Shown: piece by piece, positions 11,874-22,462 of the stretch
Numbering within the stretch: position 1 is the stretch's first letter
Layout of the letters: each line of letters opens with the position of its first letter
NCBI GenBank assembly: GCA_002812745.2
Contig: NCSJ02000054.1
Coordinates: forward strand, 62,001 to 126,000
Source: Scytalidium lignicola
Taxonomy: Eukaryota; Ascomycota; Leotiomycetes
Length of the DNA: 64,000 nt
Direction of reading: 5' to 3'
The notes under the pieces: generated by a model
What the model was told of the DNA's origin: nothing
Databases searched by the model: none
What the model saw: only the letters and a program-made list of their open reading frames with translations
Translations under genes and position numbers: made by a program

Positions 11874-12739
11874 CGTGAACGCGATGGAAATCTAAATTCG
11901 TAGTTACGAATATGAGATGGAAAATGGGATGTCATCCTTAGATAGAGGCGGTCTCTAGCTGGTGGAGCCAGTCGAGCCACTTCATGAGGTGTGAAGATAT
12001 TGAGTCGAGAGAAATGTTGCCTGGTGCTTGACACGTCCGCATCAAAGCCTGTCGCGTAAGGGCGGGGCGCAGCGGAACGTCATACACGTGATTATGAGTA
12101 TCCACAAGTGTTCTACTCCGTATTTACAAGCTAAATAACGTTTGAGAGTTTTTTAGTGATAATTATACTACAGTTCATACATACGTTAAATATTATGTGA
12201 ACTGTGTGCAAAGTTAATTTTTTATAATCTAGTTTATTTATGAGATAACATGCAGCACCAAGAACTGCATCATTTGAAACTTACAAGGCAGAGCTGCACG
12301 ATCCTAGACGTTTCTCTCGCAAAGCGTGCACGCCACAGACGGTAAGAAAGAAGAAGCCTCTCAGTGTCATGGCTTGCATTCCATTGGTGGAAGAAGAATG
12401 ACCAAAAGTTTTGTTGCACATCGTGAAATCCGTTTTTCCATCATGCCGATCTCCAAGTTTCCGACACCAGCCTCAGGCAATAAAATTAATATGGCAGCTA
12501 TTGGCTCCATAGAAGTAGTATATAGGTTGCAAAAGACTGGTTATCTGCATCCTCTGCGAAAGGATCGCTTTTAAAAAAANTTATCACTCTAAGTTAAATC
12601 AACCAGGCTCTTTGTATAAAATAGTGCAGCCAATCAAAAGTGTGGGCATGCTCAATAGTTTAGTTTTTTNATTGCGATGGAAACCTTTTTTAGTCAATAT
12701 CCATAATAAATGTAAATAAGGGCACCGACCCTAACCATC
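11874..12739. other. REV1 upstream region and AT-rich spacer
   Basis: Holds the REV1 promoter, with a CACGTG box at 12085-12090 and a TACTCCGTA motif at 12114-12122 that recurs elsewhere in the window. From about 12120 the sequence becomes AT-rich, with Ns at 12580 and 12670. I see no gene. Confidence 0.5.
12085..12090. promoter_or_regulatory. CACGTG E-box upstream of REV1
   Basis: Perfect CACGTG hexamer, 212 bp upstream of the REV1 ATG. It is the binding core of Cbf1/bHLH factors in fungi. Function is inferred from position only. Confidence 0.4.
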
Positions 12740-12825
12740 GGCATCTTGGCGGAGTGGTTAACGCGATGCCCTGCTATAGTCAATGACTAAGTGGAAGGCA
12801 TTTCCTTCGGGGTAAGTCAGATGAA
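12740..12825 (+). pseudogene. tRNA-Ser(GCU)-like relic lacking a T-arm
   Basis: Starts GGCATCTTGGCGGAGTGGTT, matching the acceptor strand and D-arm of fungal class II tRNA-Ser. The D-stem pairs GCG with CGC. The anticodon stem ATGCC/GGCAT encloses CTGCTA, anticodon GCT, and after position 37 there is an intron-like insert of about 19 nt containing AGTCA-A-TGACT. A variable arm CC-TTCG-GG follows. No T-arm (GGTTCGANNCC) follows; AGATG, which would pair with the 5' acceptor strand, appears right after it. I read this as a tRNA that has lost its T-arm. A real but diverged tRNA is less likely. Confidence 0.5.
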
Positions 12826-13744
12826 TAATCATATTGGGCAAGACCATTGCTAATAAAATCATTAGAGCGTGTGTTGTATGTTTATCATCAAGATTCCTGA
12901 GAAGATGTGTATTAATTGTCATGTAGCGAATCACACAGATGTCGTTAAAAANCTTCTTTTTTTTGTTTTGCAGAAAATTATCTAAGTTCGACCATTGTGT
13001 TGACACCTTAATCTTGATCCCACCTTGAAAGAAAAAATAGTCACAATCTGTATATCATTCTCAACTTGGTTTAAAATGACTGAAAGTATCATGATAAGAA
13101 ACTATACATAACAAATATTTTTGTACGGCCATTAACCTGCTCCAATCTTACATGCATTTGCTTTCGTAGGACAGGCATTCAGATTTCGCATCCTGCTGTA
13201 TCCCCGTTGAACTGTAACCTCGACATCAGCCTTAATCAAATTCCATTTGGCCATTTATCTTCGCCAACTAAACTACTCAGCTTTCTTCCGCTTATAACAG
13301 GCATTATAAGATTAATCAGATTATTAGCAAATAAAAATATATTGTACGTAAGTATATATTAATTTTTTTTTTGTTTGATCAGAATATCGTGAATCATAAT
13401 CTAGTATGCCGCTCTAAGAATTTACATCTTCAGACTCCTTGTAGTTATCCTTCTTTACTCAAGGACAGACCGAAGATCCAGAGGTTCGCTCCTGCCTGGT
13501 TGGTTGTCTTGCCTACGCCTTAGCGTGACGGATAAGTTATCTTAGCGCGCGCCGCCGCAGAAAATAATCCATGAAGCTCGTCAACATTTCTCAAAATTTC
13601 TCTAGACTCCACCGCCTGTCTCTTTTCCACTTCACTTCCGGTTCTTCTGTAGGCTCATTCAGGTAGATCAGCAGCGAATTTTTACGCGCTATTCAATTGC
13701 CTACTCTGATTTTTTTTACCTGATTTTTCTCAACGCCTTTCAAG
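12826..13744. other. AT-rich spacer and FKBP upstream region
   Basis: Contains an N at 12952, no credible ORF, and a CT-rich 5' leader just before 13745. I see nothing else. Confidence 0.5.
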
Positions 13745-15435
13745 ATGCCTCATCTACCAGGTAATCCAGACTTTTTCAAGTAGAATGCGCAAATACAATC
13801 TAACCCGGTAATAGTGGCCATGTTTGGACTCCAAGTTCCCCCGGGAGGGCTACTCATTCCAGCGGCAGTATCGTTTCCAGCGACTGTAGGTTTTTTTCAT
13901 TGCTGCTGCTCTTTTATGTTTTCCAAAAAATTTTTCGCATCTGGAAATTTGAGTAGCCGCACACTGATTTTTAAAAGATTCGCATTACTATGGCTGCTAT
14001 TGATCCTAATGAGCCACCCGAGTCTGAGACCGAAACCCCACGAGCAACCTTGAGAATTGTTCGTGTGCAAGATATGGATGAGGACGAGGACGATGAATCT
14101 TCGGACTCTGATGATGAAGATGAGGATGAAGATGACGAGGCGAATGGAGGTCCAAGTGACCCAGCTAAGTCTAAGAAAGCTAAGAAAGAAGCATCTATTA
14201 AGAAGCTCCTCGATTCCATTGGAGGCGGCGACTCTGACGAGGAGATGAAAGATGCAGCCAATGGCGTTAACGGCTCCAAGGCGGACAAGAAGGGAAAAGG
14301 TAAAGCTGTGAGCGATGACGAAGACGAGGAAGAAGAAGATGATGATGATGATGAGGACGACAACGAGGGCGAGGAAATCGAAGAATTCGTTCTCTGCACT
14401 TTAGACCCAGCGAAGGTAAATTCTTCAGTCACTTAAGCAAGATCATTATTAACAATTAGTTAGAACTATCAGCAAGCTCTTGATATCACAATCGATGAGG
14501 AGGAAACCGTCTTTTTCAGTGCCACCGGTAGCCACACTATCTACCTCACTGGCAACTATGTCCGTGATGAAGGCCACAATCATCAACATGAGATTTATGA
14601 TTCTGATGAGGATGAAGATTACGATTTATCTCCTGATGAAGATGAACTTGATCTTGATGAGATTGAATCAGATGATGAAAGTGATGAGCTTGATGGAATT
14701 GAGGATCCTCGTATTAGTGAAATTGATACCGATGAGGAAGCGGAGGCCCCTCAGCTTGTTAAGGCTGATAAGAAGAGCAAAAATAAGCGCAGCGCTGATG
14801 AGATTGATCAGGGTTCCCTAGATGACATTATTGATAAGTCTTTGAAGAAGGAGGAAGAACCTAAACTTAGCAAGAAACAACTGAAGAAGTTGAAGAACAA
14901 TAAGGGTGATGCCGTCCCCGTCGAGGAGACTAAAACAGAAACTTCCAAGGCTGGAAAAGCCGAGAAGAGTGACAAGAAGGTTCAATTTGCTAAGAACCTT
15001 GAGCAAGGGCCAACTCCATCCGCTGAAAAGCTAAAGACCGATGCTAAGCCAGCTGTCAAGACGGTAAATGGTGTCAAAATTGAAGACAAGAAGGTTGGAT
15101 CTGGCAGACCCTGCAAGAAGGGTGACAGGGTAGGCATGCGTTACATTGGCAAGCTCACGGATGGCAAGGTGTTTGATGGTAAGTGCTTCGTCCCGCTCTC
15201 CGAAATCTCGGAAACTAACAACGTGTTAGCCAACAAGAAAGGAAAGCCATTCTCATTCAAGCTTGGATCCGGTGAGGTTATCAAAGGGTGGGATGTCGGT
15301 ATCGATGGAATGGCGGTTGGTGGTGAACGACGAATAACCATTCCTGCTCACCTTGCCTACGGTAGCAAAGCTCAACCTGGAATTCCTGCCAACAGCACAC
15401 TCGTCTTTGACGTTAAGCTGTTGGAGATCAAGTAA
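13745..15435 (+). CDS. FPR4: nucleolar FKBP-type peptidyl-prolyl isomerase (FPR3/FPR4-like)
   Basis: Five exons: 13745-13760, 13815-13885, 13978-14415, 14464-15178, 15230-15435; 481 residues. These proteins catalyse proline cis-trans isomerisation and act as histone and nucleolar chaperones. The N-terminal nucleoplasmin-like region ([17 protein letters not shown], then [10 protein letters not shown]) is spliced from a 16-nt first exon. Long Asp/Glu runs (EDEDEDDE near 14100, [12 protein letters not shown] near 14340 and others near 14610-14740) and Lys-rich blocks follow. The C-terminal FKBP domain carries [38 protein letters not shown] and AHLAYG. The intron 15179-15229 is 51 nt with no in-frame stop, so an unspliced reading stays open. 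FPR3 and FPR4 cannot be told apart in filamentous fungi. Confidence 0.93.
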
Positions 15436-16052
15436 CTGATAGCAATAGCACAAATCACGGTAACACGCGTTGCTGCTTATGCGAATGTCTTCACGTGAAC
15501 GAAGATTTGGTCGTCTACTTTCATGTATGCTTTCCCTAGCTGTATCAAGTTCTTAGGTGCTCTTACTTCCCTTTCTCCCATACCAAAGTTGGGCATGCGA
15601 TGTTTTGCATACATCTCCGACCTGCGCAGAGATCTGATGGCTTGTCTACTGATGACGGTGGGATGCTGCGAGATGGAATGAGGAGGAGGTCTGCATTGCA
15701 TTTCAGGCGTTTGTAAAAGTTGAGATTATTTCTCACTCTGCTTTTGTTCATTTGTAGGATCTGGGCTCTTTCCTTATTAAAATCAGATAGTCAATGCAAG
15801 ATGTTTTCGCTTAATACTTTCTGGAAGTTTGCAGTTACTAGATTGATGCATGACTGTTAATGGCTCCTTCCTTGAGGGATATAGCATAGATTGCAAGGCA
15901 TCCTCCCCGTTCAAAACTGAAGTCATTGTATCACCATCATATTGAGAATAATCATTTTTGATCATTCTCGACACTGTTCATTTTACCATTCATAAACATT
16001 CTTGACGGAAAACATCATTTATAACAACACTACAGCCAATGAATCTTCTGAA
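15436..16052. other. intergenic, nothing recognised
   Basis: 617 bp between the FKBP stop and the kinase start codon, on the same strand. It must hold the FKBP terminator and kinase promoter. Short open frames have no resemblance to known proteins. Confidence 0.5.
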
Positions 16053-18892
16053 ATGAAGCGATTCCGCAGTACGAAGATCGCAGGTCGGCCCAAGTCTCAA
16101 TATCAGGTGCCTGCTTCATGCCAATATGGACTTACCACGCTGCCTCCTGAGGAAGAGGAAGACACTCCTAAAACCCAAGGAAGGCTTTTGAAAATCTTAT
16201 CTGTTTTGCGTGCCATCAAGCGAAGTGGTAAATTATGCTTCTTGTTCAGCTTTGCGTAAAATGCATCTAACGAAATATGATATAGGTTCAGGAAATTCTC
16301 AAGCCGATTCAGGAACTCCAGACCAAAATTGGCCGGATAAGGATCCATCATTCCTAACTGGAGATGGGCAATGCGATGTGACTATTGTGCATCGAAGCCA
16401 GTTCAGCAGCCGTCCGAGTATCATGTCTACTGAAGTAGTCAAACTTGAAATCGCAGAAGTGTCACCCTCTAACAGTGCTGGCGAATCCAGCTTTAATAGT
16501 CCAAGGCTGTTTCCTCGCACCCCCAGTCAATCTACCGATAAAACATCGTTCGAATCTAATATCTCAATGGAGTCTACAATTGTTTCCCCCCATTCTCATG
16601 ATGATGACCTATCTATCCTAGAGCCGCCTTATTTGGACTTAGGGTTCCTCCTAGACCCTCGGGTCTCACTTGCTGGAGATACCCCTTCAGATACAAGAGA
16701 ATCTGTATTTGTACTTGATCCAGTCAGGGGTGGGTACCATAATGGAAATAAGTCCCATAAGTCTAACCTTTGTTGTAGCAGTTACTACTATCGAGAGAGC
16801 CGCTGCTGCTAAAGTATTTTTTGAGTATCATTACAACAACCTTACCTTTAAGCAAGCTAGTCCACGCTCCTTGCGGCAACGGCAGCTTGAAGAGCTTCTC
16901 TTTAAAGATGAGACCTTCACTGAGTCTGAAAAGGATGAGAAACGACGTGCCTGGGCCAAACAGCAAAGTGATCATCTTCGAGCAATTAGGGTTATGAAAG
17001 CACGCGGAGCAAAAGCATTAATTGGAAAGGATGAACCAGCCGCTGCTTACGAAGTAGTTAAGGTTTTAGGGAAAGGAAGCTTCGGTGTCGTTCGCCTTGT
17101 GCGAGAAAAACGTGATAAACAGTATACATCCAGAACACAGCTTGTTGCACTATGTAGATTGCGTAACTGATATCATATTATAGGACTTCAGAAGATACAC
17201 ATAAGAAAGAAATATATGCTATGAAGGTTATTCGCAAGGCTGATATGTTACAAAACAGTCAGGAAGGACATCTGCGTGCAGAACGGGACTTTTTNGGTCT
17301 CTGCTGAAGGCTCTCGATGGTATGTTAAATCGTATTATTCAGAAAATTTCTGACCACCACAGGATTGTGCCTCTTATTGCAAGTTTTCAAGACCTGAGAA
17401 ACTTATACCTCGTTATGGACTACATGCCTGGAGGCGACTTCCTTGGACTACTTATTCGAGAAAATGTGCTGCCAGAGCTTGTCACGAGGTGGTATATTGC
17501 CGAAATGATCCTCTGTATTGAGGAAGCACATACACTGAAGCGGATTCATCGAGATGTCAAACCTGACAACTTCTTAATTTCCGCTTCCGGCCACCTGAAA
17601 ATATCCGATTTTGGACTTGCATTCGATGGTCACTGGTCTCATGATCAGTCATATTATAACAACAGTCGGTATTCACTTCTTGAAAAGCTTGGAATAAAGA
17701 TTGAAGGAGACACTTTGGACAGAAAGGAAGCCCGCAAAGTTGCAGCAGCTACTCAAGTGGTAGAAGCTATTATGAGAAATAAAGAGAGACAAAAAATGGA
17801 GTACCCCGTTTTACCAAACGGCGAGACCGTTCTAGATTGGCGAAATAGGAGGTGTAACCGGAACCTAGCGAGGTCTGTTGTAGGTACCAGTCAGTATATG
17901 GCTCCAGAGGTGATCCGAGGAGAGGTGTATGATGCTCGTTGTGACTGGTGGAGTCTTGGAATCATCCTTTTTGAGGTAAAAGTTTTAGATCCTACTAGTC
18001 GTATTTCACAGACTAACGAATTGTAGTGTTTGTATGGTCATACCCCATTCTTATCTGAGGATGGGGGTAGACATCAAACCAAGATGAATATTGTTGTAAG
18101 TAGAAGGGTATATCCAATAATCTTTGAAATACTGAGACGGTCTAGCAACATGAAAACACGTTTTGTTTCCCCTCTAAACCGTTTGTTAGCAGACGATGTC
18201 AGGACCTCATTGGAAGCTTGATCAAAGAAAAAGAGCAACGACTCTGTTCTAGGAGGTACAGGGAAAGAGAGTCTACAAGCCATAGTCAGCATCAAGACTA
18301 TGCTGGCCATTACGTATACCCCAATGATGCTGAGGATATTAAAAGTCATAAATGGTTCAAGGGACTCCAATGGGGCCGCTTGCATTTGACGGTGCCACCG
18401 TTCGTTCCTGACGTTAAATCGTTAGAAGATACACGTTATTTCGATGAGGAACCGGTCTCTGACTTCTCAGAATCAGTTTGTTCTGATAGGGGTGAAGCAG
18501 GGATGGTCGAAGCATTGAAGCCGTTTGATGAAGACATTCAGAGGAAGGCAATAAACCTCATTGCTCATCCCAAATCGTCATTGGTATTGAGAAAAGCGGA
18601 GAAAGAGATTGATGCCCTTGATATCTGTGATGAACAGAAGGTATATTTGAAAGCCTTCATCAGTCACTATGGTCGGAAGGAGAAGAAGAGACCACGAGAT
18701 AAACTTCTTAGAGATCGGAAAGTAGGCGGGAAGGTCATGGAAGTTAGGAAGCAGAGTGCGTTTCTAGGATATACCTATAGGATGAATCATGTGGGCAGAG
18801 ATAGGCTTGCCAAGGGGACACCACGGATACCTGGTAGGAATTCACTAGGAAGAAGGAGGATCTGGCACAGGGCTAGATTGAGTATGCAGTAG
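16053..18892 (+). CDS. NDR-like AGC serine/threonine protein kinase
   Basis: Seven exons: 16053-16227, 16286-16729, 16779-17121, 17184-17319, 17363-17975, 18027-18095, 18146-18892; 841 residues ignoring the N at 17295. Without splicing at 18096-18145 the gene seems to stop at 18219-18221. Residues 1 to about 210 are Ser-rich and disordered; a basic helical region like the NDR MOB-binding segment precedes the kinase domain. Motifs: GKGSFGVV (about 304), YAMKVIRK, HRDVKPDN (about 428), ISDFGLAF (about 447), then an NDR-type activation-segment insert of about 70 residues before VVGTSQYMAPEVI and CDWWSLGIILFE. The hydrophobic motif FLGYTYR (about 799) carries the usual phospho-Thr. It is not the canonical COT1/ORB6 or DBF2/SIDB sequence, so the substrate is unknown. 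All catalytic residues are present. Confidence 0.9.
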
Positions 18893-20000
18893 GTGATGAA
18901 AGTTTGGACATTGAGATCGTAGTTTGGAAGAAGCAGAGCTGGACATTACTCTTTTCAAGTATAGATCTAAACTTTTGAGCATTGTTAATCCATCCACCGA
19001 TCCTAGCTTACCTCCTCTCCCACTGCATAAGTGAAATGAGGGTATCACAAGGATACTTCCGTACGAGAAAGAGAGAACCAAGAGAATGGTGAGAGATAAT
19101 TAGACTTCGTAACCAATGGCATTGCCGATATAACCAATATCTTCATTACTTCAAACTGCAAGCAATAGACCGATATAGCAAAGCTCTTCTAGTTGGGGTC
19201 AGCTAACTACGATAGCTACGGTCAAAAGTCCTGTCCTAATCCAGCCAGGCCCAAAAAGGAAATCGAATCAAGCGAATCCCGTGCAGCATAGCGATATTCT
19301 TCTGGCAAGATGCAGTATCCATAAATATCTTTGTCCGTCAAAGCACCATTGGCGAGCTACAAGCTTCAGAGCTATTGGTCTTGAGACTGCTTCAGCTCGT
19401 GAGTCCAGATCAAGGCCTAGAACTGGCGGAGGGGCAGCACAACAATTCAATGAGGAGCAATGAGGGGTAATGGAAAGGGAACCCAATGCAGTCGGCTTAG
19501 ATGAGCTAGACACAGCAGAGGTATTCCGCAAGGATACAATTCGGATTGAGCTTTGTCATCGATATTTCTGTGGATTGTTATTGGTCTGGCCAAGGTGTTG
19601 AGTTGGTATCACGGCGATTGTTCTATCAACACTTTAGAGGATTGCACTACGTTCTACTACAACGATGCCTTGCATTGCGCTATACTGCACGGTGATATGC
19701 TGTACGATGGGTAAGAGGCCGATTCTTCCCGTTCGCACAGACTGTTGAGAATAACTGGACCTGTTACCTGCAACCAGGGCATATGAGGTAATGAATGATA
19801 AGAGGGGAGGAAAATGACGGCTTGATATTCCTGTTTTCTTCTATCCCTCTTGTCCTGATCATCTTCTAACCATTGCTTTCTTCTTTCTTCTTTACAAGGT
19901 TTCTTAAGTCGTATCTCTTCTGTCTAGTACAGCACTCAATAAAGTCAATTGAGTATATCGCGTTGCTTTCCTGTAAAATACTGTGCTCCGTCCAACAATC
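18893..20000. other. intergenic, nothing recognised
   Basis: 1.1 kb between the kinase and the sulfite oxidase. The 3' part is CT-rich (19840-19900), probably the 5' leader. Open frames here are short and unsupported. Confidence 0.5.
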
Positions 20001-22077
20001 ATGACTATCCCAGTTACTACCGAAGTACGGATGAGCGGAGACGGTGTTCAAGAAATCAGCACTATAAAGACATCAAGTATCGATGGCAGTATTCTGGGAT
20101 CCGAAGAAGAGCCCATCATCCATCCTCGTCTTGTTCCGAGAGAGAAGGATGAGCCATTTCCTAACCCCGAAACCTTAGGTCTACATGAAGAATTCAAGGG
20201 GTGGCATGGCTATGTGGAGTGGGAGAACTATCCGGAAAGGAAGAGAAAGGTAGCTGAGTTCATGAAGAAGTTTGATTTCCCTGGCGTGAGTCTCCCTCTT
20301 TCACCTCTAATTCTGTACTACGTGCGAAGGGTATTTACAGTCACATTCAGCTAACACATACATACAGGCCCCTGAATTCCAATTTGTCCCACTTCCTAAG
20401 ACAAATCCCATTCTTGATGGAGAGCGTTGGAAGCAGTACCACTATGCTTTAGGTAAGGCCACGACGGATATTCCAGCTGAGAGTTGGTATTTTGTCGAAA
20501 CCGAGAAATCTCCTGATATGATTCACGTCCTTCAGTTTCCCTACAACGGTGAACCTCCACGTGTGAGTGAGCGGCCAATCCTTGATTCTATAGCCTAAAT
20601 ATGGTTATGAGCCAAATTTGATATACTGACGTGACTACTACTCAAGGATCGACTAGTATCAACCCTCATTACTCGAAACGAGGATCACTTCGTCCGTAAC
20701 CATGGCGGTATCCCAGAGATCAATGAAGAAGATTACTTCATTGACATAGGCGGACTAGTGAACAACCCTCGGCGAATAACACTCAAGGAGCTTAAGAATG
20801 AGCAGCTCTTTCCACGCCAATCGACTCTTGTAACATTACAGTGCTCAGGAACGAGGAGAATTGAGCAGATCCATGAATACCCTGGTGATGGAGACGAGTT
20901 AATTAATGCTCCAGTGCGTATTTCGTCTCCTGCATTCACTTCATATATGTTCTAGCCATACTGCTAAATAGGAGCTAATAACAGCAGTGGGGTGAAGGAG
21001 CCATAGGCACCGCCCGCTGGACTGGTGTATCCCTTAAGAGAGTCATCAAATATTGCGGGGGCCTCAAAAACCCCAACGCACCCAACAACCACCTGGAATT
21101 CATTGGTGCAGACACTTACTTTAAGCAAGGTGAGGTATACAACTATGCTGTCTCGGTGCCATGGCGTAAGGTGAAGATAAATGAGGTTCTCCTGGCCTGG
21201 GAGATGAACGGCAAGCCGCTACCACACATCCATGGGTTCCCATTGCGGACAGTCGTCTTTGGATATATTGGTGCGCGAAGCTGCAAGTGGCTTACTCGCA
21301 TCAATGTTCTCGACCATCCGAGTGAAGGGCCTGTCCAGAAAAAGGAGTACCTCTACTTTAACTCGCAGGTTGGCAAGCATAACGTCACATACTCGTCGGG
21401 CGTCAGCATTCAGGACATGCCTGTCTCATCGGCCATCATGTCCCCACGTGACATGGATCAAATCATCCACGACGGCAAGATTAAGTTGCGAGGTTGGGCA
21501 TACTCTGGAGGCGGTCACTGGCCAGTAAGAGTTGAGGTCAGTGGCGACGGGGGAAATATCTGGTACGAGGTGCCGTACGACAAGATGACGGATAAGTATT
21601 TTTACGCCTGGAGGCTCTGGGAGATTGACTTGCCTGTTGATGCAGAAGGATGGTTGGAGCTGTGTGTTCGATGCTGGGATAACGCGCTGAACACACAGCC
21701 TACGCTTGTCAGGAGTGCCTGGTGAGTTCTTTCTCCCCCCCCCCCCCCTCTTTCATTCATTTTCCTTTCATCTCCCCTTTTATAAACCGTTCGTCAAATA
21801 TATATCAACACGCATATAACTCCCTTCAGCCCATTTACTTAATATTAACACAAATGCAAAAAGGAACTGGGACCTCCACGTCACCTCCTCCTGCCACCGC
21901 ATTAAGATCTATAGCATCAACCGTTCGCGCCCCGCCACCGCAACTAAGTTAGCTAGGCTGGAGAAACTCGGCGTCCCGCTACTGCCTATCTCGCGGCCAA
22001 CTGAGCTTGAGAGCGAGACGAATGAGGCGTACGCTGTAGAGATGGCTAAGAGAGGAGATCGTGATCCGCATGAGTAG
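20001..22077 (+). CDS. sulfite oxidase-family molybdopterin oxidoreductase
   Basis: Five exons: 20001-20285, 20368-20562, 20647-20913, 20988-21721, 21864-22077; 564 residues. Sulfite oxidases convert sulfite to sulfate with a Mo cofactor. The Mo-pterin domain runs from about residue 95 (FQFVPLP, FVRNHGGIPEI, NNPRRITLKEL) with the Mo-ligand Cys226 in TLQCSGTRR. GEGAIGTARWTGVSL, HGFPLRTVVFGYIGARSCKW and the dimerisation domain (LRGWAYSGGGHWPVRVEVS, CVRCWDNALNTQPT) follow. There is no cytochrome b5 domain and no clear mitochondrial presequence, so the electron acceptor and location differ from the animal enzyme. The last intron (142 nt) holds a C14 run at 21735-21748 and splits a Trp codon. Confidence 0.93.
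21735..21748 (+). repeat. C14 mononucleotide run inside an intron
   Basis: Fourteen consecutive C, 13 nt downstream of the exon 4 donor of the sulfite oxidase gene. It is prone to length error and polymorphism. Confidence 0.9.
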
Positions 22078-22462
22078 ACAAAACGTGTTGAAAGTGTAGT
22101 ACAACATGCAGCGCTTAGAGCCTACAGTTATGGAAGACAAATTGGAGTTTTAGACCTTTGAATTGACTTAGGGTGTAAGATGAGAAGGGGGTTAATTAGC
22201 AGTGGCGATGCAGTTCATTGATTAAAATGCAATCTAAAAGTTAATTTATTCCTATTTTTTATTTNCTTTTTACTTTTTTNGGTTCTTCAATTCTACGTAC
22301 TTCAAGCACAAGGGATGATACCTTCTATCTAATTAACCAAAATTTAAGAGAAGGGAAAAAATAATAGAAATCTAGACATCAAGTCATGCGTGTCATTTAC
22401 ACATTTATACCTTCCTCTATAGTTTCCCCATTTCCCAGGCGCACAGAACAGCTAAGAATCAT
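22078..22462. other. convergent 3' intergenic space
   Basis: Tail-to-tail spacer between the sulfite oxidase and the aminotransferase, rich in T runs, with Ns at 22265 and 22280. No gene; presumably holds both polyadenylation sites. Confidence 0.6.

Noticed and set aside
13971..14432. Minus-strand Ser-rich ORF.
   Set aside because: It is the antisense shadow of the Asp/Glu-rich runs of the FKBP gene.
18146..18892. Apparent premature stop and frameshift in the kinase at 18219-18221.
   Set aside because: A canonical 50-nt intron (18096-18145) explains it. The spliced product reads NIVQHENTFCFPSKPFVS and continues in the family frame.
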